Shown: piece by piece, positions 22,437-33,360 of the stretch
Numbering within the stretch: position 1 is the first letter of the stretch
How the letters are laid out: every line of letters begins with the position of its first letter
The notes under the pieces: generated by a model
Database searches by the model: none
What the model was told of the DNA's origin: nothing
The model's input: only the letters and a program-made list of their open reading frames with translations
Assembly: GCA_033032865.1 (NCBI GenBank)
Contig: JAWHQI010000099.1
Location: 3,771,501 to 3,835,500 of the forward strand
Direction of reading: 5' to 3'
Length of the DNA stretch: 64,000 bases
From: Dactylorhiza incarnata
Taxonomy: Eukaryota; Streptophyta; Magnoliopsida; Asparagales; Orchidaceae
Translations under genes and position numbers: made by a program

Positions 22437-23263
22437 AGAAGGATGAAATATGGAGATGGAAAGCTCCTGATCTTCTGGACTGCTGCTGCTGGGTCTTCGG
22501 ACCCATTTCCTTTATTTCTAGTTACTACTTTAAATCAACTTATAGTTGATTATTTTGTTGAGCATGTAATAATAATTAGGATTTATTAACTTCTGCTTTT
22601 ATGCTTAGACAATCTTTTAAACTGCATAATACAGTTATTTAGTCCAGCTTAAGGACGGTAAACAAAAGCGCTACTGGGAGACAACCCAGTTTTGGTTGTT
22701 TTTATTTTTCTAATCCGCTAATGCCTTAATATATTATTTTTTGCTATTGCTTGGTGCGTCCTTTTTGTAGGGTGGTGATCTTTTGGTGGCGGACTGGGAC
22801 TTCCATCGCAGTATTAACGCTAATCTTCTGGTATGCTCATTTCTGAGCATGGGTAACTTTTCTTCCCCTAGCCTTTTACTCAATTTTCATTGTTATATCA
22901 TTTGTGTCTATTGCTTAGATTAAGTTTGGGGGAGAGCTGCTATGTGTTACCCACTGCACGGGCACATCTTAGTGCATGCTAGAAGTATTTTATTTCAGTT
23001 ATATTATTTTTTCATCTTCACCGCACACCACTACACCCACTTTAGCGCGCACTCACTTGTTTGTATGCTCCTGTATATTCAATTCTTGGTTGTGATGTAG
23101 AAATTGCTGTATTAGCCCAAAAATTGCAAGATGGAGTGGCATGTTGACTCTTGTAGTGCTCTAGTTGAGTAATCGTGTCTTGCATAGGGATTTGAGTAGA
23201 ATTAGTTTTTACTTATGCTTCTAATTTATAATTAGTAGATTTGCGTAGATTTTAATTTATCTT
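22437..23263 (+). other. LARD2 non-coding internal region, left of copiaD
   Basis: No ORF recognised. It contains the shared block at 22641-22689 (AAAAGCGCTACTGGGAGAC) and AAGTTTGGGGGAG at about 22924, a polypurine-like word. The region continues on the other side of copiaD at 28807. Confidence 0.65.
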
Positions 23264-23929
23264 TGTGAGAACTTGAAAATAACAGGAATTTTTATTTCCA
23301 AAGATTCTAAGTATTACAAGTGTATTGCCTCCTTTTTATAGACTAGGAGGGAAATAGTAAAATACAAATATACGATATGGGACTAAATACAAATACACAG
23401 TACACAAGAGAGCTGGGCGGTCTGGGCGATCAGGAATATTGAGACCGCAGCGACCTCTGCGATCTGGAGTGAGGTCGGGCGGTCATACGACAGGAGGAAG
23501 GTCGTGTGACAGAGGAGACCGTCGAACGGTTAGATCGTTCTGATTAACACTCCCCCATAAGGGAGAGACCGGGAGGGACATACCGCTTCTCTCCATAAGA
23601 AGCGATCTGGTATATCCAAGATGAACCGGCAGTCTTGTACTTGGAGACCGCTGAGACCGCTGGCTCTAGACCGCTTGGAGAGGTGGAATGTTGCTGACCT
23701 TCACAAGACGCGACCTCGTATACTTGAGGAGAAGTGGCGGTCTGATGCTGGGAGGCCGCACAGACCGCGGTTATCAAATAGTTGTCTGATAGAGCTGGAG
23801 ATCGCCGACCTTCATCTGGGATGATCTCGCATATCTGAGGAGGAGCAACGGTCTGATTCTGGGAGACAGCACAAACCGCTGGCTTCAGATCGCGCGACTT
23901 CAATCCTTCGAGACCGCTTGGCTTCAACA
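23264..23929 (-). repeat. copiaD 3' LTR
   Basis: 666 bp; on the minus strand it runs TGTTGAAGCC to GTTCTCACA. It is unusually dense in GACCGC/GCGGTC and GATCGC words (more than 20 by eye between 23410 and 23920), all upstream, in the minus sense, of CTATAAAAAGG at about 23331-23341. Confidence 0.92.
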
Positions 23930-25420
23930 CTCCCCCGCAAGCTGGAGCATATATATCAATCATGCCTAGCTTGTTACACACATCGGAGAAGGATGAAGAT
24001 ATAGGTTTGGGGAAGATATCAGCCAGCTCTTTATCCGAAGTTACGAAGGGAGTGCAGATTTGTTTCTTCAAGATTTCTTCCCTGATGAAATGAGAGTCCA
24101 CTTCAATGTGTTTGGTTCTCTTATGAAAGACTGGGTTCTGAGATATATAGATTGCAGCTTTGTTGTCACAAAACATTGGCAATTGATGGTTGTAAACTTC
24201 TCCTAAGTCTAGAAGGAGAGTTCGTAACCACTTCAACTCGCATGTAGTTTGGGCCATGCTCCTGTACTCGGCCTCAGCACTTGATCTAGATACTACTGCT
24301 TGTTTATTGCTCTTCCAGCTCACCAGATTTCCTCCCACGAAGGTACAGAACCCAGATGTGGATTTCCTATCTCCTTTATCATCAGCGTAGCTAGCATCTG
24401 AAAAGGCTTCTATCTTGAGATGGTTGTTCCTTTGGAACAGAAGTCCCTTCCCTAGAGATCCCTTAACGTATTTTAATATCTTTAAAGCAGCTTGAAGATG
24501 ACATTCCTTCAGAGCTTGCATGAATTGGCTGACCTTCCCAACAACATAGCAGATATCAGGTCTTGTTATAGTTAGGTAGATGAGCTTGCCAACAAGACGA
24601 CGATATCTAGTGCTATCAAGTAGAGGAGGAGAGTTGTCAGTCCAGAGTTTGTCGTCTCCAATTGCCATTGGATATTTAGCAGGTTTAGCACCCAGAAGAC
24701 ATGTTTCCTTTAGAAGGTCAATAGCATACTTCCGTTGTGAGAGAACAATGGAGCTATGCTTCCTTGAGATTTCAATGCCCAAAAAGTACTTGGGAGTCCC
24801 CATATCTTTGGTCACAAAGTGTTGGAGGAGATGTTTCTTTGTAAGGGAGACACCTTCAACATCATCACCTGTGAGAAGGATGTCATCAACGTATATAGCC
24901 AGAACAACCATTCCATGAGATGTCTTGCGAATGAAGAGAGTGTGATCCGCAGAACTACGGACAAATCCAATGATCTTGATAACTTCATTAAATTTTTCGA
25001 ACCAGGCGCGAGGACTTTGCTTAAGACCATAGATGGCCTTTTTAGCTTACATACACGAGTCTCCCCCGGAGCAACATACCCTGGAGGTTGCTCCATGAAA
25101 ACAGCCTCTTGAAGATCACCATAGAGAAAGGCATTCTTGACATCCAATTGAGAGAGTTGCCAACCTTTGTTGATGACCACAGAGAAGAGGACCCTGATGG
25201 TTGTAAGACGAGCAACATGTGAGAATGTTTGAAAGAAGTCTACTCCATATGTCTGAGTAAAACCTTTGGCAACTAAGCGAGCTTTGTAGTGGTCAACAGA
25301 GCCATCAACATGATATTTTATCATAAAGACCCATCTACACCCAACAACATCTATCCCAATAGGTGGAGGAACAAGAGTCCAAGTGCCACGGTCCTGTAGG
25401 GTGGAGATTTCATCATCCAT
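23930..25420 (-). pseudogene. copiaD RT and RNase H, one frameshift
   Basis: The minus-strand frame starting at 25420 holds the RT N-terminal half: VGCRWVFMIKY, YKARLVAKGFTQ, QLDVKNAFLYGDLQEAVFMEQPPGY. Near 25045, at the end of CKLK, a single missing base in an A run shifts the frame. The second frame (to 23544, running into the LTR) has the intact active site IYVDDILLTGDD, then SRPDICY-like LTITRPDICY, RNase H blocks DRKSTSGFCTF, SSAEAEYRSMAQ, CDNKAAIYISQNP, HKRTKHIEVDSHFIREE and ADIFPKP (usually FTKP), and the C-terminal KLGMIDIYAPACGG. All RT and RNase H blocks are present, so the frameshift is the main lesion. Confidence 0.9.
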
Positions 25421-25453
25421 GGCAGCCTTCCACTGTGGGATGGCAAGAGCCTC

Positions 25454-27974
25454 CTAATAACTGGTTGGGGTGGAAGTATCTATAATAGCAATAGCAAATG
25501 CCCTAGTAGAGGGGGTAAGTTGAGCATAAGTTACAACATCGTGAATAGAATATTGCGTACATGAGCGAACTCCCTTTCGAAGAGCAATAGGGAGGTCTTC
25601 AGTGGTGACTGTATCTGCAGGAGAGTCATCATCAGAAGAAGATAGTGCTGGCCCAAGAGTCGGGAGAGAAGGCCCCGGAGTAGGAGGACAGGTGGAAGGA
25701 GATGCTGGAGGTGGTGGAGGGAAAGGAAGAGGTGGTTGAGTTGAGAGAGTAGGTGGTGGTGGTGGAGAGTAAATGAGTGGTGTTGTTGGACTAGGCGCAG
25801 GAGTCAGAGAGGTGGAAGAGTTAGAAAAGTATGGAACAGTTTCAAAGAAGGTGACATCAGCGGAAACATATTGTTTGCGAAGAAGGGGATCATAACATCG
25901 GTACCCTTTCTGAGTTGGAGAATAACCAACAAAGATGCATTTAACTGCCCGAGGAGAGAGTTTGTACCGACCTGGGGAAGGAGTGTGGACAAACGCAGTA
26001 CAACCGAACACCTTGAGAGGTAATGAGAAGGGTTGTGAGGTGGGATATAGTAGAGAGAAGGGGGTGGAGCCTTGAAGAAGGGTGGAGGGAATGCGGTTAA
26101 TGAGATAGCAGGAGATGAGGATGGCATGACCCCAATAGGTTTTGGGCATATTCATCTGGAAGAGTAAGGTGCGAGCCATGTCGTGGAGGTGACGATTCTT
26201 ACGTTCCGCTATCCCATTTTGTTGAGAAGTATAAGGACACCTAGTCTGATGTATAAGACCATGATTCATGCAAAACTCAGAAAATTGATGAGAAGCATAC
26301 TCTTTAGCATTATCAGTGCGAATAGCCTTGATAGACACTCCAAACTGAGTGGAAATTTCATTATAGAAAGTTTTGAAAACAGGAAAAAGTTCTGAGCGTT
26401 CTTTTAACATATACACCCAAGTACATCGAGAGAAGTCATCAATAAAAGTAACAAAATACAAACTACTCCCACCAACAGTCTTGGTAGGAGAAGGACCCCA
26501 GATGTCCGAGTGGAGGAGATCAAAGTGACGAGTCGAGCTACGTTCATGTTTGGCAGGGTAGGAAGCCCGATGGTGCTTTCCTAGTTGACAAGCTTCACAG
26601 TTGAGAGGAGTGGTATCTTTGGTGAGGTGAGGTAGAAGTTGATACAGCAGCCGAGGTGGAGGGTGACCAAGACGGAGGTGCCATTGATGGAGAGAATCAG
26701 AGACGGTAGAAGCAGAGTGAGCAGCAAGAACATCAAGGAAGTAGAGGCCTCCACTCTCAGTCCCAGTAGCAACTGTCTCCTTCGCATGAAGATCCTGAAA
26801 ATAACCGTTAGTCGGAGTAAACATAATAGAGCATTGTAATTGTTGAGAGAGTGCCTTGACTGATAGTAAGTTGCATGGAAAAGTAGGCACATAAAGAGTG
26901 TTCTGAAGAGAGATAGTCGGAGTGACTTGAACTATTCCAGTCCCATACACATGTGAGGGAGAACCATCTGTTGTTAGAACCGGAGGTAAATTCTTGTGCT
27001 CTAGTAACTGGGAGAAAAGGTGTGGGTTCCCTGTCATATGATTTGTGGCTCCAGAATCAATAAGCCATTTACCTTCAGTAACCACGTGCACGCTACCTGA
27101 GGAGGTAGCAACAGAAGCAGACGGTGATCTAGTACCCGGTTGAGAAGCAGTAGCCAGAGGGCGAAGGTGAGGATGCTTGAGATAGAAATGATCAATTGTG
27201 TGACCCTTCCAACCAAAATGAGAACAGATGTACCGCGGAGGTCCACGACCACCAACAGATCCACCACGGCCACCGGGGTGACCATGTTCAGCCCGGTGAG
27301 CAAAGCTCTTTGGAGGAGGAGGGGAAGACAACAAGGGTCGTTGGAGAAGGGAGGTAACAGCAGAGACCCGAGCAGCGGTGGCATCAAGAGTTGGAGATTC
27401 AGCTTCTCCAAGGATTCGTTGTCGTATCATATCATAGGACTCCGGAAGATGGAGAAGGTAACACACAACCAGGAGATCTTGGAAGTGTTTATGCTGTTCA
27501 GCAAGATCAGCAGAGAAGGGGCGATGCTGAAGGAGTTCAGCCCCAAGGGCCTGAACTGCTTGATAAGATGTGGTGGAATCCATGGTTGGACGGGCAAAGA
27601 GATCTGCATATAAGGTGTAGATGCGGGAGGTTTTGGAACCTTTGGAGTAAAGGGCCGCAAGATGATTCCAGGCTGCCTTGACTGTCTCATCATGACGAAT
27701 GATAGGAAGACACCAAATCAGAGAGACTGTTAGCAAGCCAGGTGCGGACTAGAGCATCACTAGCATCCTAATCATCAAAGGTAGCAGATCCATGGGGAGG
27801 AGGATCATCGGTGAGATGTTGGCGTTTGCGTTGAGAGCGTAAGAGGAAGGTGAAGGAGACACTCCAATCAGGATAATTAGAGCTAGTGAGCTTGGAGGAG
27901 ATACCAAGGTTGCCAGAGGAGGTAGAAATAGCCACAGGAGTTGGCAGGGGTTGGGGGGGGGGGTGGGGTTGCAT
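25454..27974 (-). pseudogene. copiaD gag, protease and integrase
   Basis: Gag starts at 27974 (MQPHPPPQP); TAG near 27768 and a frameshift near 27720 separate it from the long frame 25454-27736 (760 codons). That frame has the rest of Gag, a zinc knuckle that has lost Cys residues (CSHFGWKGHTIDHFYLKHP), protease WLIDSGATNHMTG, the pre-integrase HLRLGHPP and CEACQLGKHH pair, then the integrase core with HSDIWGP, RTDNAKEY and GIAERKNRH, giving the D-D-E triad. A proline-rich linker (about residues 660-700) leads towards RT. The damaged knuckle may impair RNA packaging. Confidence 0.9.
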
Positions 27975-28129
27975 TCTCAGATGGGGTACCCATGAGAAGA
28001 GAGATCGCGCGGTCTCGTGAAGACAGTTGAGATCGCGCGGTCAGGAGGAGAAAGGCCGGTCGAAGACAGAGATGTGAGATCACACGGATTGTGCGGTCAG
28101 AAAAGAGAGACCGGCAGAAGAGATCGATA

Positions 28130-28141
28130 GCTCTGATACCA
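28130..28141 (-). promoter_or_regulatory. copiaD primer binding site (initiator Met tRNA)
   Basis: On the minus strand TGGTATCAGAGC follows the 5' LTR directly, the standard initiator-Met primer site of Ty1/copia elements. A run of about 11 G lies near 27951 in the leader. Confidence 0.92.
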
Positions 28142-28806
28142 TGCGAGAACTTAAAAATAACAGGAATTTTTATTTCCAAAAAATCTAACTATTACAAGTG
28201 TATTGCCTCCTTTATATAGACTAGGAGGGAAACAGTAAAATACAAATATACGATGTGGGACTAAATACAAATACACAGTACAAAAGAGAGCTGGGCGGTC
28301 TGGGCGATCAGGAATATTGAGACCGCAACGACCTCTGCGATCTGGAGTGAGGTCGCGCGGTCATACGACAGGAGGAAGGTCGTGTGACAGAGGAGACTGT
28401 CGGACGGTTAGATCGTTCTGGCGAACACTCACCCATAAGGGAGAGACCGGGAGGGCCAGACCGCTTCTCTCAATAAGAAGCGATCTGGTATATCCAGATG
28501 AACCGACAGTCTTGTACTTGGAGACCGCTGAGACCGCTGGCTCTAGACCGCTTGGAGAGGCGGAATGTTGCTGACCTTCACAAGACGCGACCTCACATAC
28601 TTGAGGAGAAGTGGCGGTCTGATGCTGGGAGACCGCACAGACCGCGGTTATCAAACAGTTGTCTGATAGAGCTGGAGATCGCCGACCTTCATCTGGAACG
28701 ATCTCGCATATCTGAGGAGGAGCAGCGGTCTGATTCTGGGAGACCGCACAAACCGCTGGCTTCAGATCGCGCGACTTCAATCCTTCGAGACCGCTTGGCT
28801 TCAATA
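28142..28806 (-). repeat. copiaD 5' LTR
   Basis: 665 bp; nearly identical to 23264-23929, with scattered base changes including TATTGAAG for TGTTGAAG at its start. It has the same dense GACCGC words and a CTATATAAAGG box (about 28211-28222, minus sense). Confidence 0.92.
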
Positions 28807-29906
28807 ATCTTACTCAAAAATGGTGAATGTGGTTGAATCTAGTGGTAGCGTGGTATTGTGTGTAGGCAAGCACGAGGTTCATGTTGCTCGAGTCGGGAGG
28901 AAGGATTACCTTTCTCGGGGGCTAAGAACTTGCCCCAAGCGACTCTCGAAGCATGGGTGCGAATGATTTGCAAGTTGAGCGTGACGTAGGCCATCTATTT
29001 GGCAAGCTTGAGCTTTGTTCTACCATTCCTATACGCTAACCGTTGCTAGCCTATTTTGTGCCTACCTGACCTTTTGGTTCAGCTCCACCATACTTCACCA
29101 AGGCCTAAAAGCTAATCCCATTATCGCAACCAAAAATAAGCCAAAAACATTTTTGAATTGTAATTTTCCAATCCAGTGCGGTCTTGTGAAATTTTAGTGT
29201 TGATGTGGATTTCTTAAAAAAAAATTCTATATGCTGAGATTCTTGCGAATATATTTGGGGATAAAGAAAAAGAGAGAAAAAGAAAAGCAAAGAAAAAAAA
29301 AATCCCTAGCGTTGTAATTGAAACATCTAGTTTTATCGATTGGAGTAGGCTGCGTGCACACCCGATTTAAAAGTCAAGTCTGGAGGCGTGTTACACGTGT
29401 ATTATTGGGGGGCTGCTTTGAATTAGCACTTTTGTGAGCTCTTTTGGGTTGCGATTAGCCATCATGTTTATCTTTGCATTCCAAACCGTAACGTAAGCCT
29501 CGTGTATACCTAAAGTCCTATCGATTCGTCTTGTGAGTTCACTAGCGCCGTGGAGAGAGTGTGACAGGGCGAGCTTATGGCTCTCGACGTTGATGGATTT
29601 CAATGGAGATAATTCCGAGTTGCAGTCTTAGGTAACACTCCCCTTCGCGTCTTGCTTACTTTCGTACTACGTGTGACCTCGCGATTCACCAACATTCTAC
29701 TTGTGAGTAAAAATAAATTTCTTTTTACACATTTACACTTTTATAAATTAGCTTGCATATGTAGAAATTTCTTCTAATGAACTTCTATGCACATAAGTAT
29801 GCAACTTCGCATTTTATTCCATGTTTGCAATTTTTCGCTAGCTATGCTTTTCCTACTCCGCCGGATTTGTTTGCTCGGGACGCGCAAACAGGTAAGTCTG
29901 GGGGTG
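28807..29906 (+). other. LARD2 non-coding 3' internal region
   Basis: Contains the shared block at 28881-28957 (nearly identical to LARD1 4861-4936), the second shared block at 29550-29618, a stem-loop at 29869-29889 (arms GTTTGC and GCAAAC) and the polypurine tract AAGTCTGGGGGTG against the 3' LTR. No gene is supported. Confidence 0.75.
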
Positions 29907-31383
29907 TGATGAGTCCCATTTGTATACACATTTTTGGACTCATCTGGGCCGGTATTATAGTCAATGCACTACATATTAGATCCATAATCACATATATTTG
30001 CTCTCTATACTTCATTCCATGCTAAGTGCACTTTTAGGCGCGTTTCGATGTGCAATTGCACGCTTTATTGTTGGGGGTAAGCACATTGTGCTCCCCATTC
30101 TTTTTATGATATTATGATGTTGCTGGAGGTGTTTTCCCAGCTGTGTGATTGCTGTTTGGTGCTGTGCAGGTGGGTAGACCATCAATTATGCCCAGATTTC
30201 ATGTCTGCATGAATCGCACGGTCGTGCATTTTCTTAACGCACGGTCGGCTGCGATCGTGCACGTTCATTTGCGGCCAAAATAGCATTTTGAATTTGGTCG
30301 TGCGTTTTTACGCACGGTCGTGCGTTTGGTCGTGCATGAACAAAATTTTGCAATCTTTTCTATTTAAGCTGCGATTTTTAGGTTTTCAGAACCCGATTCA
30401 GTTCCGCCATTTTCACCGCAAGGAGAGCTCCAGCTCTGTTTTCCTCTACCCTTCCATGAGGGCTTTGCCCTAGGCCGCCTCCATCATCCAAGAGCTTCCA
30501 AGGAGAGGGATCTAGCCCTACATCCATCATTATCCAAGGAGAAGGAAGCTTTGGTCTTCCGGCCGGATCGTGACATGAAGAAGACGGGCCATTGGAAGGT
30601 AGTGACAACCTTCTCTACCCCGGACGCAGTTGAGGACCGAGCTTGGACGCGGATTGACAACCCAGTGATTCCAACCGTGAATCTTTGACAAGACTTCGGA
30701 TTGGGTCGATTCCTTGCTTTCTGCCTTTTTATTTTGATGATTGTATAAGCTACATTCTTCTATCTTTTGATGATGTGCACTATGAATCTTGCTTTGTAAT
30801 GTTTAATTCATGTTTATGAGTTCCTATTATTCATATGTGTGTATGAGGTGCGCCCCCATCCATTTTATCCACATCCGTCATCACCCTCCACTCCATTACG
30901 CTAGCCTACTCTTCCATTCCGTAAGACTACTCTTCCATACGCCTAGTGAAGCGTGGCATAGCGGCCCATGTAATCCATTCGCCCAACGAAGCAGCGCGCT
31001 CAAGGCCTGCACAGTTCGATTCCGCACTTACCACTCCATCCGCTTGCCTACTCGTCCATCCGCCCTTGCGAAGTAGTGCATTCAAGGCCTACGTAGCTTC
31101 CATCCCGCCTAGCGAAGTAGTGCGCTCAAGGCCTGCATAGGAGTAGTTGTAGTTATTTTCTTTTATTTTCCATAAACCAATCCACCCCGTTCACGTTTCA
31201 CCCGACCTAAAGGACTTCGATCTCAAGTCCCTCCTTGAAAGTTAACTTCACCTTACTGTGTTCCTTCGAGATCGATACTCGAGGATTTGCTCCTCGTTTA
31301 ATATTACTTGAACGATCGGTACACTGCCGTTTTGTGCTGCAGTCTCGCTACCGCCTATAGCGGTGTGCTAGATTTGTGCATCA
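29907..31383 (+). repeat. LARD2 3' LTR
   Basis: 1477 bp, same ends as 19646-21125, with scattered substitutions (for example GGCCTGTTTTG against GGCGCGTTTCG). TATTTAAG at 30361-30368. More diverged than the LARD1 LTR pair, so an older insertion. Confidence 0.9.
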
Positions 31384-33230
31384 CCTTGCACCCGACACTA
31401 ACTCGATTGAAAAGTCAATTTCATGCTGAGGAGGCACTCCCAGAAGCTCCTCGGGGAACACATCCTCGAATTCCTCCACCACTGGCACTTCTCCGATCGC
31501 CAACTTTGTGGAGTGAGTCTTCAACAAAGCTACAAATGCATCTCCTCCTTGATTCACCGTACGCACCAATTGCACGGCAGAAATCAGGGAGCAAGCCACT
31601 CCGCCTAGGCCCTCGAACCTGACCTCCGCTCTACCTTCACTCCTTAGGGTCACCACCTTCAACAAGAAGTCAATACTTGCTCATTGCTCTCAAGCCAGTC
31701 CATCCCCAGGATGATGTCAAATTCGGCTAGTGGTAGGATCGCTGCTACCAACTCGAAGTCACACTCGCAAATCCTCAGCACAATGCGTCCTTTTTTTCTA
31801 GTGGTCATGAAAGACCCATTCGACATGCGCACACTAAGCTCTACCTCTGCCTCGACAGACTCAACAACGATCCTTCAGATAAAGCTTTCCGCGAGAAAAG
31901 AGTGTGACGCTTCCGTGTCAAACAACACTCTAGAGGGGTAGCTGGAAACTAGCACGAAGCCTAACACACGTGTAACGAATATGAAAGGTCGCAAACAGGT
32001 TAAAGCTATTAAACGAAACTCTAAAATTTTAGTACCTGTCACTACGTCGGGTTGACGAATCGCTTCCTGCTGCCCAAGGTTGTGCGCTCTAGGCTGCACA
32101 GGAGGGAAACGAGAAGCACTGGACTCTACCGCTTTCCCTTTCTCCCCAACACTAGGACCGGAGCGCACTGACTGCTCTTGCCTCTACTCTGGCTCAACTC
32201 CACTCTCGAAACAAAACCGAACTATGTAGACCACCTTGCCACACTTGTAGCACGTCACTGGAACCTTGGAACGGAACTCTTTAGAAGCCGCACCGCTCCT
32301 CTCGCCAGTCATAAGAGGATGGGGCTTTTTCTTTCACCAACTTCTCTCAGACTTCCCCTGAGACTAAGATGACTAACTTTCTCCCTGCTTTACTGCCAAG
32401 CCCCATTGGTGTTGGGTTCGCTCCATATCATTCTCCAATGTTCGAGCAGCTTCAACTAACTCATTGAACCCCGCATTCTTTAAGTCTATCATAGGTTGCC
32501 TTAGATTCTCTCTCTGACCATGATAGAATAGATTATCCCTCTCCTCATCGTCTGATGGTCGTCCCCGAGTAATGACCCAACCGAGTAAACTCCTGCAAGT
32601 ACTCCACTACTCGTCTACTCGTCTAACAAGTGCAAAAGCTGCGACTGAAGGGCTAACTTCGTCAAAGAGGGGATATAGCGCTTCAAGAAGGCATTCCTGA
32701 ACTCTTCCATGGACGGGACACGTCTAGGGAAATGATGACCGCTATGATTCACCCACCACAGCTTGGCGTCTCCTTCTAACATAAATGCCGTGAACTGGGA
32801 CTGCTTGTCCTATCAGGTCTCTGCCGCTTTCAGGAGTTCCTAAATTCTCACCAACCAATCCTCGACGTCCGTCGGAGTGCCAACTCCTTTGAGTGTCGGA
32901 GGATGGAAACTCAGATAGTACATCTGACGATCCCCTTGCCCAACCGTTCTCTCGGCTAACGGCTCTACCTACCTCACGCCCACCTCCGGTGTCACAGTAA
33001 CCAGAGTAACAGGATTCGCAGCCTGCACAACAGGCATCGAAATCCGTAGCATTGTCATAGCTTGATCCACCACCATCGCCTCTGCTAGCATACGATAGAA
33101 GTCTGTCGGGGACACACCCATATTCATAAGGGTTGGGGCCGTAGCACTGCTTGCTAAAGGCTCCTCTTGTCATCTTGACGTCCCCGCATCGTCGCCACCA
33201 TCCTAGCATAAGAAAGGAAACACGAATCAA
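31384..33230 (-). pseudogene. Tekay-like gag and protease remnant
   Basis: Minus strand. Gag (about 32270-33230) is heavily frameshifted, recognisable by order and by a start near MVATMRG. A knuckle (CYKCGKVVYIVRFC, about 32210-32250) keeps its three Cys but lacks the His. Protease (31875-32168) has VLFDTEASHSFL where DTGASHSF or DSGASHSF is usual, so the flap-adjacent Gly of the active site is replaced by Glu. The stretch at 31384-31665 has FEDVFPEELLGVPP and ends VSGAR, continuing in frame into RT across the LARD2 insertion. Confidence 0.78.
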
Positions 33231-33360
33231 ACTCTATTCGCAAGACTCAAACGCAAGGACACTCATGGTCCCGCAAGGTACTCCTCTATGGACAACCCCT
33301 TAACGCGATCCAAACACGTTAAACCTCAACAAGAACGCTAACCTGCCTCTGACACCAAAT

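Larger units (their letters stand above)
23264..28806 (-). mobile_element. copiaD: nearly complete Ty1/copia element
   Basis: 5543 bp, minus strand, inside LARD2, with a perfect 5-bp duplication ATCTT (23259-23263 and 28807-28811). LTRs are 23264-23929 and 28142-28806. Primer site TGGTATCAGAGC (28130-28141, minus) and polypurine tract (GCGGGGGAG, about 23930-23939) are both present. It encodes gag, protease, integrase, RT and RNase H in the copia order, with few lesions. It is younger than LARD2, which is younger than the chromovirus, from nesting order alone. Confidence 0.95.
19646..31383 (+). mobile_element. LARD2: non-autonomous Athila/Tat-like element in the chromovirus
   Basis: An 11.7-kb plus-strand unit, about 6.2 kb without the nested copiaD. 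LTRs are 19646-21125 (1480 bp) and 29907-31383 (1477 bp), starting TGATGAGTCC and ending CATCA. The primer site (21132-21149) and the polypurine tract (about 29892-29906) are in place. There is no RT or integrase of its own; the only coding remnant is an acidic ORF (21387-22436). Its 3' internal region shares blocks with LARD1 and LARD3. The flanking duplication CCTCG/CCTTG has one mismatch. Confidence 0.9.

Noticed and set aside
28317..28836. Frames with PSGLEGLKSRDL-like text in the copiaD LTRs
   Set aside because: These are LTR sequence read through from pol or by chance, repeated in both LTRs.
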